Assembly: GCA_003255025.1 (NCBI GenBank)
Contig: QANY01008278.1
Span: 619,267 to 683,266 of the forward strand
Reading direction: 5' to 3'
Source: Datisca glomerata
Taxonomy: Eukaryota > Streptophyta > Magnoliopsida > Cucurbitales > Datiscaceae
DNA length: 64,000 nt
Part shown: in pieces, positions 13,103 through 23,822 of the stretch
Position numbering within the stretch: position 1 is the first letter of the stretch
Layout: every line of letters begins with the position of its first letter
The notes under the pieces: model-generated
The model's database searches: none
What the model was told of the DNA's origin: nothing
The model's input: the letters and a program-made list of their open reading frames with translations, nothing else
Position numbers and translations under genes: made by a program

Positions 13103-13133
13103 CGTGTCGTTGAAAAGTGAAATCATATTAGTG
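13103..13133 (-). repeat. CACTA terminal inverted repeat, right end
   Basis: Ends in TAGTG, the complement of CACTA, and is followed immediately by ACT (13134-13136), which repeats 4225-4227. Confidence 0.75.
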
Positions 13134-13136
13134 ACT

Positions 13137-14590
13137 TTAAAACTGGGAACGTTGGATTTACTGTTGTCGAACAAAAATGATCCTGATTGGGAACCATCTT
13201 ACCCACCCATCAAATTTTGGTAACAAAACACGTTGGTGTAGGTATTATCATTGCATTATGTGCACATGGGATACCATTTAAAGTTCTCTAAAATCTTCAA
13301 TTTTGCAAAATGGTATCTGACATTAGGAGATCACCAAAAAGGTATAAAGTGCCCACATTTGACAAAGCAAGAACAACATTATTGAGGTAAAAACCTCAAC
13401 TGAAAGGGAACTAATACCTGTGAAGGAAAAATAGTAAATGTAAGGGATGTCAATTATTTTTTATGGTTGGTCTAATATGAAAAAAAAACTCTATGATTAA
13501 CATCTCAGCGGTAAATAGTCATGATAGAATGTTTCAATATGCTGAAGATTATTCTGGGTGGAAAAATCAGAATCAACATTGCAAAAAGGCAATGGATAAA
13601 GTTGGTTCTTCTAACATTATTTAAGTTTTAACTGATAAATGCAGCGAATTGCAAGGCTGTTGGAAAAGAAGTGGAAAAGGTACATCCACATATATTTTGG
13701 TCACTTTCTTTTGTGCATAAATTGAATTTGATATTTAGTGGCTTAGCACGTGGATTTGATTTGTTTAAGAATCACATGCAAATGCGAAAAGAATTGTCGA
13801 GTACTTTGTTAATCGATCACATGCAATGACAATCTTCCGAAAATCAATTTAAGTTAGAGCTATTAAAGGAAAAAAATGAGACTTGCATCATATCACATAA
13901 TGCCAAAATGACTTTTGATATTGAGGAGGATTTAGCACCAACAGTTGTTTTAAACTCATGAAAAGAATAGATGAAAAATAGTGATGGGAGTACAAAAGCA
14001 TTAGGTGTTTTTATTTCAGAATATATAGAGAGTGATGACTTTTAGAATAAAGTACATAACATAGTAGCTATTACAAAACCTATCTATAAGTTAATTAAGT
14101 TTTACAATAGAGACAGCCCAATTATGGGGAAGTGTATGATGGAACGGATAATATGCTAGATGTCTTTAAAACAATAAGCATAAGGATGAATATACAGCTA
14201 TTAAGAAAATAGTACTAAGTAGATGGGGAAAATGAACATTGTGATATATTGTCTTGGATAGGCTCTGTCATCTCGACTTTATGCAACTTATGTAAGTATC
14301 CCGACTCCCTGAGGAACAATAAGAAAGAGGCCTAATGATGACAAAGAAGTGTTGGATGGACTACTAACGTATTTGACAAAATTTTGGGAGGTCCAAAAGA
14401 AAATAGGATGTTCTGAAGATAATTTATGAAGTTTCATACGCGTCGAGGGCTCCTCGCCATGGAAGGTACGATGCCTTTGTTAATGTTGTGATAATGAATG
14501 ATATAGACTGGTCGATAGCTTATAGAGTAGAGACACTAGAATAAGCAAAAGTTGCCAGAAAGATTTTATTTAAACAGTTACTATTTCTTT
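13137..14590 (+). pseudogene. hAT-family transposase, decayed (right copy)
   Basis: The plus-strand translation, over several frames, follows the order of a plant hAT transposase. A HGIPF-containing segment lies at about 13231-13370. A DUF659-like stretch at about 13500-13780 reads AEDYSGWKNQN, VGSSNII and VLTDKCSELQG, resembling the VG-NVVQVVTDNA-N core. A middle part contains SPIMGKCM (about 14100-14150), like the KP-MG segment. A C-terminal piece at 14300-14590 matches the inverted copy at 2.2-2.5 kb. Stops and frameshifts are frequent. The CACTA element cut the 5' side of this copy away from 3.1-4.2 kb. Confidence 0.6.
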
Positions 14591-16666
14591 AATTTTTGTT
14601 TTAATTTACAATTATTTATCTATGTTAAAATTTATATTATGTTTTTGTGATTTTCTGTGTACTTCATAGGTTGAATCCATCAAGAACATTTTCAACACCT
14701 CTATTTCATTTTTTTTGTGAAAAAAGTAAAAATGGACTGGGTGATCGTCATGCCCCTAGCTCGTTCCATTGCATCTATTTCATCAATAGGTAAGCATATA
14801 ATTTACTTATCAATAATAAATCATTTAATCACTTCTTTGGCAGTCTATCAAGGCGTTCCATCTTTGTTGAAGGTGATCCATCAAATGGCAGTATATCATC
14901 AGTCCTTCGACTGTCCAACTTCTTTGGTTAAAATTGGAAGTTTATAAATATATTTTATGCATATATGTAGCGTTGACGAATGATTTGACTTTTAGTGTAA
15001 ACTTTATTTATCAAGAATTTTATCAGTGAAATATTTTTGGTTATTAGTACTTATGCAATATATCATTGACTTACTTTTGTAAGGTATTTCAATGAACATT
15101 TTTACACAATTGGTGTGTTTAGGAATTTTACTAAATACGAAAATTTGTGGTTGCCTAACACGGATAATTACTAGACTATAATTTTAAATTTGATTTATTT
15201 TATTTTTATTATGCAGATGTCAATCAAAATTAAAACCCCTCATTTTGTGGGATTTACTTTAATTGAAGGAATGATTTTAAATTTCTAGAAATCTCTTATT
15301 TTTAGAGAAAATTTCAAATTTTAAAATTTTTGTTTTTTGTGGTTTCAATGAGTAACTATCTCTCTCTTGATTATTTTAGACGGGTTTGATAATTTTGTAA
15401 TAATCTCATTGATTTACTACATATTATGTTCTTATTTAGCTTTTTGTTGTTGGATTAATGTATATATGTTGAAATTTTTTAGAGACCGGGTTGATAGATT
15501 TACTTTCAATATTTTATTGACTATTTTTGAATTACCTTTATATTTGAAACACTTCTTAAAGAGATGAAGAAATTTACTAGTTGCTTACAACTCAAGAAAA
15601 TTTGATGTTTATCTAAACGTTACCTTAAAATTTGACTATAAGTGTACATTTCCCTATCTTTTTCTCGTTAATTTTCCATTCAGAAAAAGATTTGCCAAGA
15701 TAGCCGGATAGAAACCAAGGTGGTTTACTTGTTAACTCAGAAAAAAAAAATCCTGTATAAACTATGTACTATATACCGCTTTACGTTCTATATTATTAAA
15801 ATGGATAAGTAAAAGAACAGGTTTGCCAAAAAAAATAAAACCTAAAGTTTCAAAGTCTTCATATCTACTCTATCTTTTAAGGTGTACGACTAAAATATAA
15901 AAATCTGTAATCACCAACCACAAAATTACAAAGTCACATCACCACTAAATTAAGTATTTCTGTTTAAAACAACAATTAAATTAAACTCAGGACCCATGAC
16001 GAACCACAAAATCACAAACTCGCATGCTAAAACTAGGAATAATAATAATATCCTGGCTATAATAATAATATCATAATGCTAAAACTAGGAATCATTCTTC
16101 AAGTAGTTAATTTGAATGTGAGCATTCTTAAATATATATGATGCATGCTTTACAACATGATAGAACTATTGGTTGGATCTCAATTTTTTCGCTTAATGAA
16201 GCTTGTCTTTTCAAAAAATAAAAATAAAAATAATATACAAATACTTATTATGCGTTCATATTTTTAATTTGACTTGTGTCATAATTAACATTAACATTAA
16301 TTATATGACTAATGTTATAATTAATATCACTAATTTATATATTTATATATTACGGAAACTCTTTCATGTAATTTACTTAAATGATATAAACACCCGGTTA
16401 AGATGTGACTTCAAATATGAAATTTTTTTTTTTTACTTTTGTCCCTTATCAATTATTTAGTTGTCATGCTCTCTTAGTTTCTTATATAAATTCTCCTATT
16501 TTACATTGTACCAAATTATACCAAATAAAATATATTTGTGTGAGGCCTACGAATATTCTAAACTCTAAATTAAGTTAGGATACATAATTCACATTATCAC
16601 ATATACTTAAACTTATAACATGTTCATGAACATAAATGATATATCTATTAAATGCATAACTCAAAA
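14591..16666. other. AT-rich intergenic region
   Basis: No recognisable gene. Short open frames (for example 14717-14947, 15367-15567 and 16203-16460) have AT-driven composition and no motif. There are small poly(T) runs and a local repeat of AATAATAATA near 16040-16075. Confidence 0.5.
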
Positions 16667-19045
16667 CACAACAAGAAACAAGAGCTGGTCGCTAAAGGGC
16701 TAATGCGACGAACAAAAGTTCATCGCGAACGTGGTCAGTTTAGCTTCATCAACGAAAGCCGTTCACGACGCGTTAGACCTTTTGCGACGAAGATTTTTTG
16801 TCGCAAAATGTTTTGAAGACAAAAGTAGAATTCGGTCGCAAAAAGTCTTTTGCGACGAAAGTAAAATATGGTCGCCTAAAGTCTTTGGCGACAAACTTTT
16901 GCCTGGTCACGAAATGTTTTTGGTGACCAATTTTATTTGGTCGCAAAATGTTTTTGGAGATCAAATTTTATTTTTTCAGAATGTAAATAAAAAATACTAT
17001 ATATTTTGTTTTCATATACACCTGTGATAGCATCAGAAAATTGATCAAACTTGATATTTTTCTGAGAAATACATATATTAATCATTAATATATGTAATGT
17101 AACAAAGTAGTAGTTCATTACAAAATCTTCAAAACATAATTCACTATAAAATATGGTTCACAATGTATCCAAAAAGATAAATAAAAATGAAATATTTAAA
17201 GCTTGAATTGTTACAACTATAAAGCTTAACAAATATTCTGAACATAACATTTCTGTTGTTGAGCCATTGTCAGGAGGTGAAAAACTGTTTTGACGAACTC
17301 AAACGAGTAAACTTTGTAGTTGATCCTACACCGACTTCATTTTTTCTTCCATTCTATATTTTCATTAAATAGACTCTTTTACTTGGAAGTGGAGTATTTC
17401 TTCCAGGAGACGACAGTAACTAATTTGGATGAGTTCAACGATTCCAAAGCAAAGCAAAGTAAAAAATAGTGGACATGCAAAAACATAAAAGGAAAAAGAG
17501 TGGAAGGTTTATAAAGTCGGGTGTGGCAAACTGTTCTATGACATTCTAGGACTTGTCTACCGAGAATTGAAGACAATTGTAGAAATTATGAGTAAATAGC
17601 ATACCTGGCGAAAAGGTTTCTAGGGAGTTCTCCAGAATGCCTAGTGTAAAAAACATAAGAAAAATTTGTGGGAAAAAGACAATTGAAACTAAAGGAAAAA
17701 CGCAAGTTATATTGGATGCCATGGTTCCAGCTGGTTGTGGACTTTGTAAGTTGTTTAAGCAATAGAGCACCTCCAAAGAGTACCACAGTCTTCATTATCA
17801 ATCCACGAGCTCTGCTCCATCCGACTGAGTTGTTGTTCTGGTAGTTATTGTTGGTGTTTGAGTCCGTACCCATATCTCTCTTGATAAAGAATTCTCAAAA
17901 TTCTACCACATCCACCATCAGCACCTTCTTCATCATCATCTTACCCTTTTCAAATTATCTCTTCGCAAGAAGAGTCAATTAGAAAAGTAGCTTGCTTACT
18001 AACATAGATTTTCACTTAAGAAATTTATCAGTAGACAGACTTAGACAGAGAGCAGTGTGTACTTCTGGATTGATCACCACTGCTAGGAACAAAAATAAAA
18101 AAGGAGCTCAAAAATGAAAATGAGTTAGGGTTAACACTAGGATTCCAAGTGTCAAAATAGAGGGGGGAAAGGAGCTCAAATCAGACTACCAGAGCAACAC
18201 AAAAGAGAGAAGAGGGCAAACTTAAGTTAGAATAAAATTACCAAATCTATTACGCATAGATTGAAGCCCTAAACGAGAGAATGGGGCAAACTTAAGCACG
18301 AATCAAAGAGTTGAGGAGCTCACCTTAGATGTCGATGGAGAGTAGTCGAGCAAGAACCATAGCTAATTGAAACTGGGTAATGACCACCCACAAAAAACCG
18401 GAGAGCCACGCCCACAGCAACTCAGATCCATAAGATCCACGGCGACGGGAAATAGAGACCCACAGTGACAGGAACAGAGGCCCACGGTGACGGGGACAGA
18501 GAGCCATGGCATAGAGAACCATGGCGACGATGACACAGACGGTGAACATAGATTTTGTTCGTCACTGTTGCGAGGATGAGAGGAGGGAGGTGAATGTGTT
18601 TTAGGGAAAAGGGAGGGTGCCAATTGATTTAAAAAGTCTTTTACCGATAGGATTTTTGTTGGTAAATAGGTTCACTTATTGCCGACGAATATATAATTTC
18701 GCCGGAAAAGGTAATTACTTTTACCGACAAATATGTTTTTGCGTGGCTAAATATTTTCGTTTTACCATTGGTAAATTTCTTTTCATTGGTAAAAGTGGAC
18801 CTTTTACCAATAAATAGAAATTTTTGTCGGTAAAAGTGAGACTTTTACTGATGACTTTAAAAATTCGATAAAAACCTTAAATATATTTCACTCCAAACAT
18901 TTTGAGCGACAAAAAAGTAATTTCCTCACAATTGAAAGCTATTCGCGATCAAAAAGAAAATTGCTCCTTAAAACTTGACTCATAGTGATGAAATTTATTT
19001 CGTCAATAAAAGTCTCGTCATTAAAGAGAAGATTTTTTTGTAGGG
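16667..19045. mobile_element. Non-autonomous CACTA-like element with captured gene piece
   Basis: The left end begins CACAACAAGAAAC (16667) and the right end finishes TTTTTTTGTAGGG (19045), so the complement reads CCCTACAAAAAAA; both resemble the CACTACAAGAAAA terminus with changes. Flanking AAA on both sides fits a 3-bp duplication but is weak in AT-rich DNA. Subterminal words TTTTGCGACGAAA and GGTCGC (left, 16690-16960) and TTTTACCGACAAA/TTGGTAAA (right, 18630-18850) form dense short repeats. No transposase remains. A fragment of a host gene lies inside on the minus strand. Confidence 0.6.
17715..17873 (-). pseudogene. CRUMPLED LEAF (CRL) first-exon fragment
   Basis: Starting at the ATG 17871-17873, the minus strand encodes about 53 residues beginning MGTDSN and containing VGWSRARGL, VLFGGALLL and LTKSTTSWNH. 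From memory this matches the N-terminus of CRUMPLED LEAF, the chloroplast outer-envelope protein with a CpcT-like bilin-lyase fold needed for plastid division. The fragment includes the transmembrane-like segment (about residues 27-40). After about residue 53 similarity stops where the family continues toward the lyase domain, and the reading frame then becomes unrelated. The full protein is about 260 residues, so this is a captured piece, not a gene. Its upstream A/C-rich stretch may be captured 5' UTR. Confidence 0.6.
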
Positions 19046-19329
19046 AAATATAATCATACATCATATAGTAAATAATTTCATATTGATATGAAAAAATAAA
19101 TAAAACAATTCACATAAGATTGAGTAACATAAAGAAATAATAAAATATAAATTACTATGTAAATCCACTTATATGTATTCACTATGAATTAAATTCAACA
19201 ATTAATGATCTAAAATTCAAGGATCTCATCACAACATATTTAAATAATAACTATAATTATTTAATTAACTAGAAGGACGAGTAAGGTCAGAAATGAGTGG
19301 GAATAAAACGAGTGAAATCTGATCAAAAG

Positions 19330-19460
19330 CGGTTCAGGGTGGTTAAACTTGGTTTGGTTAGTCTGAAGTCGGTTTGGTTCGGCTCTATTGGGCTGAATCA
19401 GTTTGGTTGGGTTGATTCGGTTCGGTTGGGCTGAATTGATTTGGTTAGACCGGCTCGATC
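19330..19460 (+). repeat. GGTTYGGTT-type simple repeat
   Basis: Irregular repetition of GGTTTGGTT, GGTTCGG and GGGCTGAAT. A similar tract lies at 37261-37395. Such sequence is common plant non-genic DNA. Confidence 0.5.
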
Positions 19461-19689
19461 CAGTTCAAGCTGTGTAAAATCTGGGTCGAGTCGGGTCGGA
19501 TCAAATCAATTGGGTTGCAATGCCCAGTTGCAGTCAATACGAAGTGTGAACAAGGAAAGAAAGACAGAGAAAGAAAGAAAACAAGGAGTTAAGCTTACTG
19601 AACCTAATAAAGACGAAGCAAACAACTACGATCCGACAAAAATGATCAACGGACTGTCATAAGAGAGAACTAAAGATACAGAGCATGGA

Positions 19690-20410
19690 AGTCAAGAATC
19701 AGAGAGAAAAATAAGATAAAAGCAGAAAGGGAGAAGGAGAAAAATCAAAGGGCTTACCGAAATCGATACACAACCACTATGCGATGACGATGCCAGAAAT
19801 AGAGGGACAAAATACATATCACTGAAAAATTGAGAAAAATATAGAATTGGATATTGTATAAACATTGAAATAGAAAGATTAAGGTCGAAAGCATGAGGAA
19901 CAGAGAAAGAAAAATAAAATCCCTCACTAGAATTGAGGAACAATGGCAATGCAAAGACCTAAAAAACAAAGACGGAAGAGGAAGAATTAACTGGAAATTT
20001 GAGAAATTTTCAGAATTTAATAAATATATATAAACATTGAATATACAAATATGAATTAAGAAAGAGAGAAACAATTAAAAGAATGGAGAAGAAATGGTTT
20101 ACCTTAAAATTGACAAGACAAACGAAGAAGAAGGACAAGAACAGAGGGGCGTCGCTGGGGGAAGAAAACTGTAAAAGAGAGAAATAGCAGTTACAAGGAG
20201 AAGGCTTCGTGTAAAACAAATGGGAGAATGAGGGATATAAAAAGTGATAGCGGACGATTAGGCTAAGGTGTAATGTGTTTAAGGTGTGAGTGGGGAAGCG
20301 TTCGTGAGTTAGAAGTGGAGAATGGGGTATAATATTAGGGTGTAATATTTATACTGTGTGAGTGATAATGCAATTACACAATTATCCCTTATAAATCTCG
20401 GGGTATTACA
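19690..20410 (-). repeat. LTR-like block, minus orientation
   Basis: Read on the minus strand from 20410, it starts TGTAATACCCCGAG, a common start for Ty3/gypsy LTRs, and continues into a long pyrimidine-rich leader (20220 down to 19690). The other end of the LTR was not located and may lie between 19046 and 19690. It directly abuts the truncated copia element. No coding sequence is present; the open frames here are low-complexity Ser/Phe/Leu-rich translations. Confidence 0.45.
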
Positions 20411-20459
20411 TTCTACATTCCTTAATAACAAAAACCTGAGAATTTTGTTGCAAATGGCC

Positions 20460-21608
20460 AGGAGCGCAAAGTATGCAAGCTCCTAAGATCAATATATGGC
20501 CTCAAACAATCATCTAGACAATGGTATCTTAGGTTTCATAGAGCCATTACCTCTTATGGTTTTATGATGATCGATGAAGACCATTGTGTTTATGCCAAAC
20601 ATATTGAGGGTAATTTTATAATTCTATCATTATACATAGATGATATCCTTTTGACTGGGAATGATAAAATATTTGTCGTTACCATTAAAGAATGGTTGTC
20701 TTCTCATTTTGAGATGAATGGCATGGGTGAAGAACCATTCATACTGGGTGTGAATATATATCGAGATCGTTGAAAAAGACTTCTTACTCTGTCCAAGAGT
20801 CATATATTAAGAAAATATTTGAATGATTCAACATGCAAGATTGCACACCCATCAACACTCCAATAGTAAAGAGTGAAATCCTTAGTCATGAAATGTGTCC
20901 TAAGACTCCAGAAGAAAAAGAGAGCATGGCTAGAGTCTCATATTTGAATGCCATTAGAAGTTTGATATATGTTATGTTCTGTACATGCCTTAATATTTGT
21001 TATGCAGTTGGTTTAGTCAGCCATTATCAATTTTGACTCCTGGACAAGCTCATTGGAAAGCCGTTAAGAGGATTTTGAGATACCTTAAAGGTACTACAAA
21101 CTTATGTTTATGCTATCGTGGAAACGATCTGCATCTAGTGGGTTACTCAGATGAAAATTGGGGTGGTGACCTTGACGAACGTAAATCAACATCTGGATAT
21201 GCTTTCATGCTAAGCAATGACGTCATATCTTAGAGTAGCAAGAAACAGACATGCATTGCATTATCAACTTTGGAAGCAGAACTTATAGTGTGTTTGGCTG
21301 CAGTACAAAAGGTAATTTGGCTTAGAAGGTTTCTGTAACATTTACAAGTTGTTTCTAGTGCATCGAAACGAGTGACTTTATTTTGTGATAGTCAAGCATC
21401 CATTGCTTATACTAAAGATCCGAAGTATCATGGGAAAATGAAGCATATAGACAGTAAGTATAATTTTGTACAAGATATTATAGTGCAAAATGAAATAGTG
21501 ATACAACATATCTCTACACATCAAATGATGGCTGATCCTTTGACAAAGTCAATCCCCAGAGATATTTTTCTAAGCCATGTCAAATGCCTAGGTTTGTACA
21601 GATTGTAA
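20460..21608 (+). pseudogene. copia reverse transcriptase / RNase H remnant
   Basis: Translation in linked frames gives KLLRSIYGLKQSSRQW, then the catalytic YIDDILLTGND (about 20636-20668), and later the ALKRILRYLKGT-like segment and the RNase H region GYSDENWGGD and STLEAE, closing with the copia hallmark MADPLTKSIPR (about 21525). A stop after NIYRDR at 20772 and further stops and shifts (for example TAG near 21232) disable it. The order RT then RNase H without a following integrase fits copia rather than gypsy. Confidence 0.8.
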
Positions 21609-22710
21609 TATGATGTGTAATTTTCGGTACATTTTGTATCAATGTTATTAATTAATGAACTTGATGTTGTTCATTATTTTATTTATTTGTAGCACAAAAC
21701 ACACATCCTGCTTGGATAAAATAAAAATATATGTCACCAGGCATAAACCTACTTACTCATACAAGCGGTCACCTTAGGCGCTTGAAGAGCGAGCTGAGAT
21801 GAGACATTGTATGCTTAAAGTATTTGGGAAGTGTGAATAAAGCATAATTTAATTAGGTTATCGCCTTGATAAGAGTCAAGATGAGGTCTAAATATTAATT
21901 CATGGATCGACATGATTCCCACAATTATGTGGTATGGTTGGTGGACGGGATGCGAGAACTTATAGTAGGCGCTGTTAGGAGCAAGCTAGTGAGATCTCAA
22001 TCTAGGCGCGAAGAATATTTTGCTATCTGCGACTGAGCCAAGATTCTTATAGTGGTTCAATATAAACTATAGTAGACATACACTCTTTCTATGAAGAGAA
22101 AATCACTATAACGTATGTTCATACACATGTGTCTTTTATGACTAGATAAGGAAAATGTAAGATAAAATCTCTGCTCTCACATTGTATGTCATTTGAGGTA
22201 CTTTGAAACCTCATTTTTATGCCCTATGTGACTTTCGACTACATAGTGAAGTGGCAAATAAATGTTGCTACTTTAGCATGTTACCTACGGTTATGGTAAT
22301 TTGACCTAATGGAACATGTCTAGGAAAGTAATTTATTTGAAGCTAAACTATATATGTAGGGAAGGAAGTCACTTTTTGTCTATATCTAAAGTGTTTTCAT
22401 AGGTCGACCAATTATGTCGCCTCGTAGTGGCTAGTACATGATTGTGAATACAAATTTTAATTAAGTCAAGCATTACTCTTTGAGGAATTAGAGATGTTTG
22501 AACTGATGTAACAAATACGTCTGAGGCATAACAAGACGAGTAGACAGTCTTCAGTTTTGGAGCTGTCATGTTATCCCTAACAGGTTCATAGCAACTAGCT
22601 CTTATATGTGCTCGCGGGTCGCACGATCAATTTATCCGTGTGAATTCATTAGTATGTAAATGTTTAATCGTTTGTAAATATGTTCATTCCCATCATGTGC
22701 GAGTGGAAGA
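21609..22710 (+). other. copia 3' untranslated stretch
   Basis: No gene. It lies between the RNase H end and the polypurine tract, and short frames on the minus strand have no motif. Confidence 0.5.
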
Positions 22711-23170
22711 TGTTGAAAATTCATATCCGGGCGCCCATGATGGGTCGACCCAACCCGATTTTGAAAAATAATGATTGATAGTTTTTCACATGAAAAACTA
22801 CCAATAATGGTTAATATAAAAAACTACCATTAACTTCTATGAAGAAGAACTTCATTTTTTTATTTTAAGAAGCAAATTCAGACCTAATGAAGAATTAGAG
22901 GGAAAATCATTCTTCCAACACTAAAATCAAATTTTCACATACAAAATCAAGGGCTCTTAAGTTGTGGAACAAGTGAGGAGTTCGTTTTCGTGATTTTCTA
23001 CAAGATCCGACACGTAATTTATCATTTCGATCTATTTCGCTGCATAATCAAATATCTTGACTCGAATAATTTCTACCGTTTAGAAGTTCCAAAAATAGTC
23101 TTGTTTGATTGGGGAAATTAGAGAGGAAGAATTCGGTAAAGATGTTTTCTGCTTTTTCTGTTCTTTACAG
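22711..23170 (+). repeat. 3' LTR of the truncated copia element
   Basis: Begins TGTTGAAAATTCATATCC directly after a polypurine tract. The right boundary is a guess because the paired 5' LTR is missing. Confidence 0.45.
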
Positions 23171-23237
23171 TTCCGTGATCTAAAAATAATCTTAACGAAA
23201 TCAAAGCTACGACGACACTTAATACGCTTTTGATCGA

Positions 23238-23243
23238 TTTTAT
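23238..23243 (-). other. Candidate poly(A) signal of the RALF-like gene
   Basis: AATAAA on the minus strand, about 190 bases beyond the stop codon at 23433. It sits near the boundary of the neighbouring retrotransposon LTR, so part of the 3' UTR may be element-derived. Confidence 0.35.
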
Positions 23244-23432
23244 TCAGGTCGATCTTGATAAAAACATGAAAGTATGTAACACATACAAAGAGACAATCAT
23301 ACCATGGACTGAGTACCGGATAACCGTAAACTTTTTTTCAGAGGATGAGCTTATTTACGGCAGCAGCAGGGTACCAAAATGCAGAAGCATACACAAGATC
23401 TTAATACAATAATATGGAAGAACAAGGAGACT

Positions 23433-23822
23433 TTAGCCTGGGCAATTACGATTAAATGTGCCAGAATTAGCAGGTTGACAATTTTCTCCTTTGGGAGGTG
23501 AATTTTTGTTCTCTTGCAGACAGCTATCAGTCCGCGGTTTGCCACAGTCGGAAACTGCTGGTTGATTAGCTTTGCCGGTGTTGCTGGTGACGTAATTGTT
23601 GAAGTCAATGAGCATTCTGTGAAACTGAGAATCCATCAGAAACTCTGATTCAATATTTTCTTCAGCAATTAGGCATTGGGTCGATAGGCCATCGCATTTT
23701 GATCGAGTTCCGTTGCTGTTTTGTGAATCAAGTGCTGAGGAATGGGTTGTGCTTAGCAAAGTCAAGAATATCACTGCTGTGAAAGCAAATGAGAGTTTGC
23801 CTTCAGTAGCAGAGAATTTCAT
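23433..23822 (-). CDS. RALF-like secreted cysteine-rich peptide precursor
   Basis: A 129-residue preproprotein in one uninterrupted exon, as is usual for RALF genes. Residues about 8-30 form a hydrophobic signal peptide (FAFTAVIFLTLL). The propeptide contains C43-DGLSTQ-C50 followed by an acidic stretch and FLMDSQFHRML (61-71), which matches the conserved RALF propeptide pattern C-G--ECL...E--MDSE--RRIL. The dibasic S1P cleavage site RR-x-L is degenerate (HRML). The predicted mature part, from about residue 72, has four cysteines (93, 101, 115, 127), the RALF number. It lacks the YISY motif and the C-terminal RCR tail of classical RALFs, and spacing between the last two cysteines is 11 rather than about 5. 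It therefore belongs to a divergent RALF clade or is a RALF-related peptide. It would be secreted and act in the apoplast. A divergent FERONIA-type receptor gene starts 4.9 kb away. Confidence 0.65.
   Translation of the reverse strand: MKFSATEGKLSFAFTAVIFLTLLSTTHSSALDSQNSNGTRSKCDGLSTQCLIAEENIESEFLMDSQFHRMLIDFNNYVTSNTGKANQPAVSDCGKPRTDSCLQENKNSPPKGENCQPANSGTFNRNCPG

Larger units (their letters stand above)
4228..13133 (-). mobile_element. CACTA (En/Spm) DNA transposon, 8.9 kb
   Basis: The element starts with CACTACTACAACA at 4228 and ends with the complement of CACTAATATGATT at 13133. In the first 31 bases of the two termini 20 positions agree. It is flanked by the 3-bp direct repeat ACT (4225-4227 and 13134-13136), the target-site size expected for CACTA elements. 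Both subterminal regions carry GACGG/CCGTC-rich short repeats. Inside, on the minus strand, are the remains of TNPD-like and TNP2 transposase genes. Stops and frameshifts show the copy cannot encode its own transposase, but the termini look intact enough to be mobilised in trans. Confidence 0.85.
20411..23170 (+). mobile_element. Ty1/copia retrotransposon, 5'-truncated
   Basis: Only the 3' part survives: the reverse transcriptase C-terminal half, RNase H, a 1.1-kb untranslated stretch, a polypurine tract (GAGTGGAAGA, 22701-22710) and an LTR beginning TGTTG at 22711. The 5' LTR, gag, protease and integrase are absent. The LTR end is uncertain; TTTACA at about 23170 is one candidate. It lies just beyond the 3' end of the RALF-like gene. 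Confidence 0.7.

Noticed and set aside
2951..13370. A 10.4-kb transposon with 140-bp terminal inverted repeats
   Set aside because: The arms translate as hAT transposase and further inverted homology exists outside them, and no target duplication was found, so an inverted gene pair fits better.
18325..18623. Minus-strand frames with Ser/Pro/Cys-rich translation as a second captured gene
   Set aside because: No recognisable family; short repeats of CATGG and GGCGACGG account for the composition.
16663..19048. AAA target duplication of the CRL-carrying element as proof of its ends
   Set aside because: Likely by chance in AT-rich DNA; used only as weak support.
19692..20219. Hydrophobic minus-strand frames resembling membrane proteins
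   Set aside because: They come from a pyrimidine-rich LTR leader and overlap in all frames.
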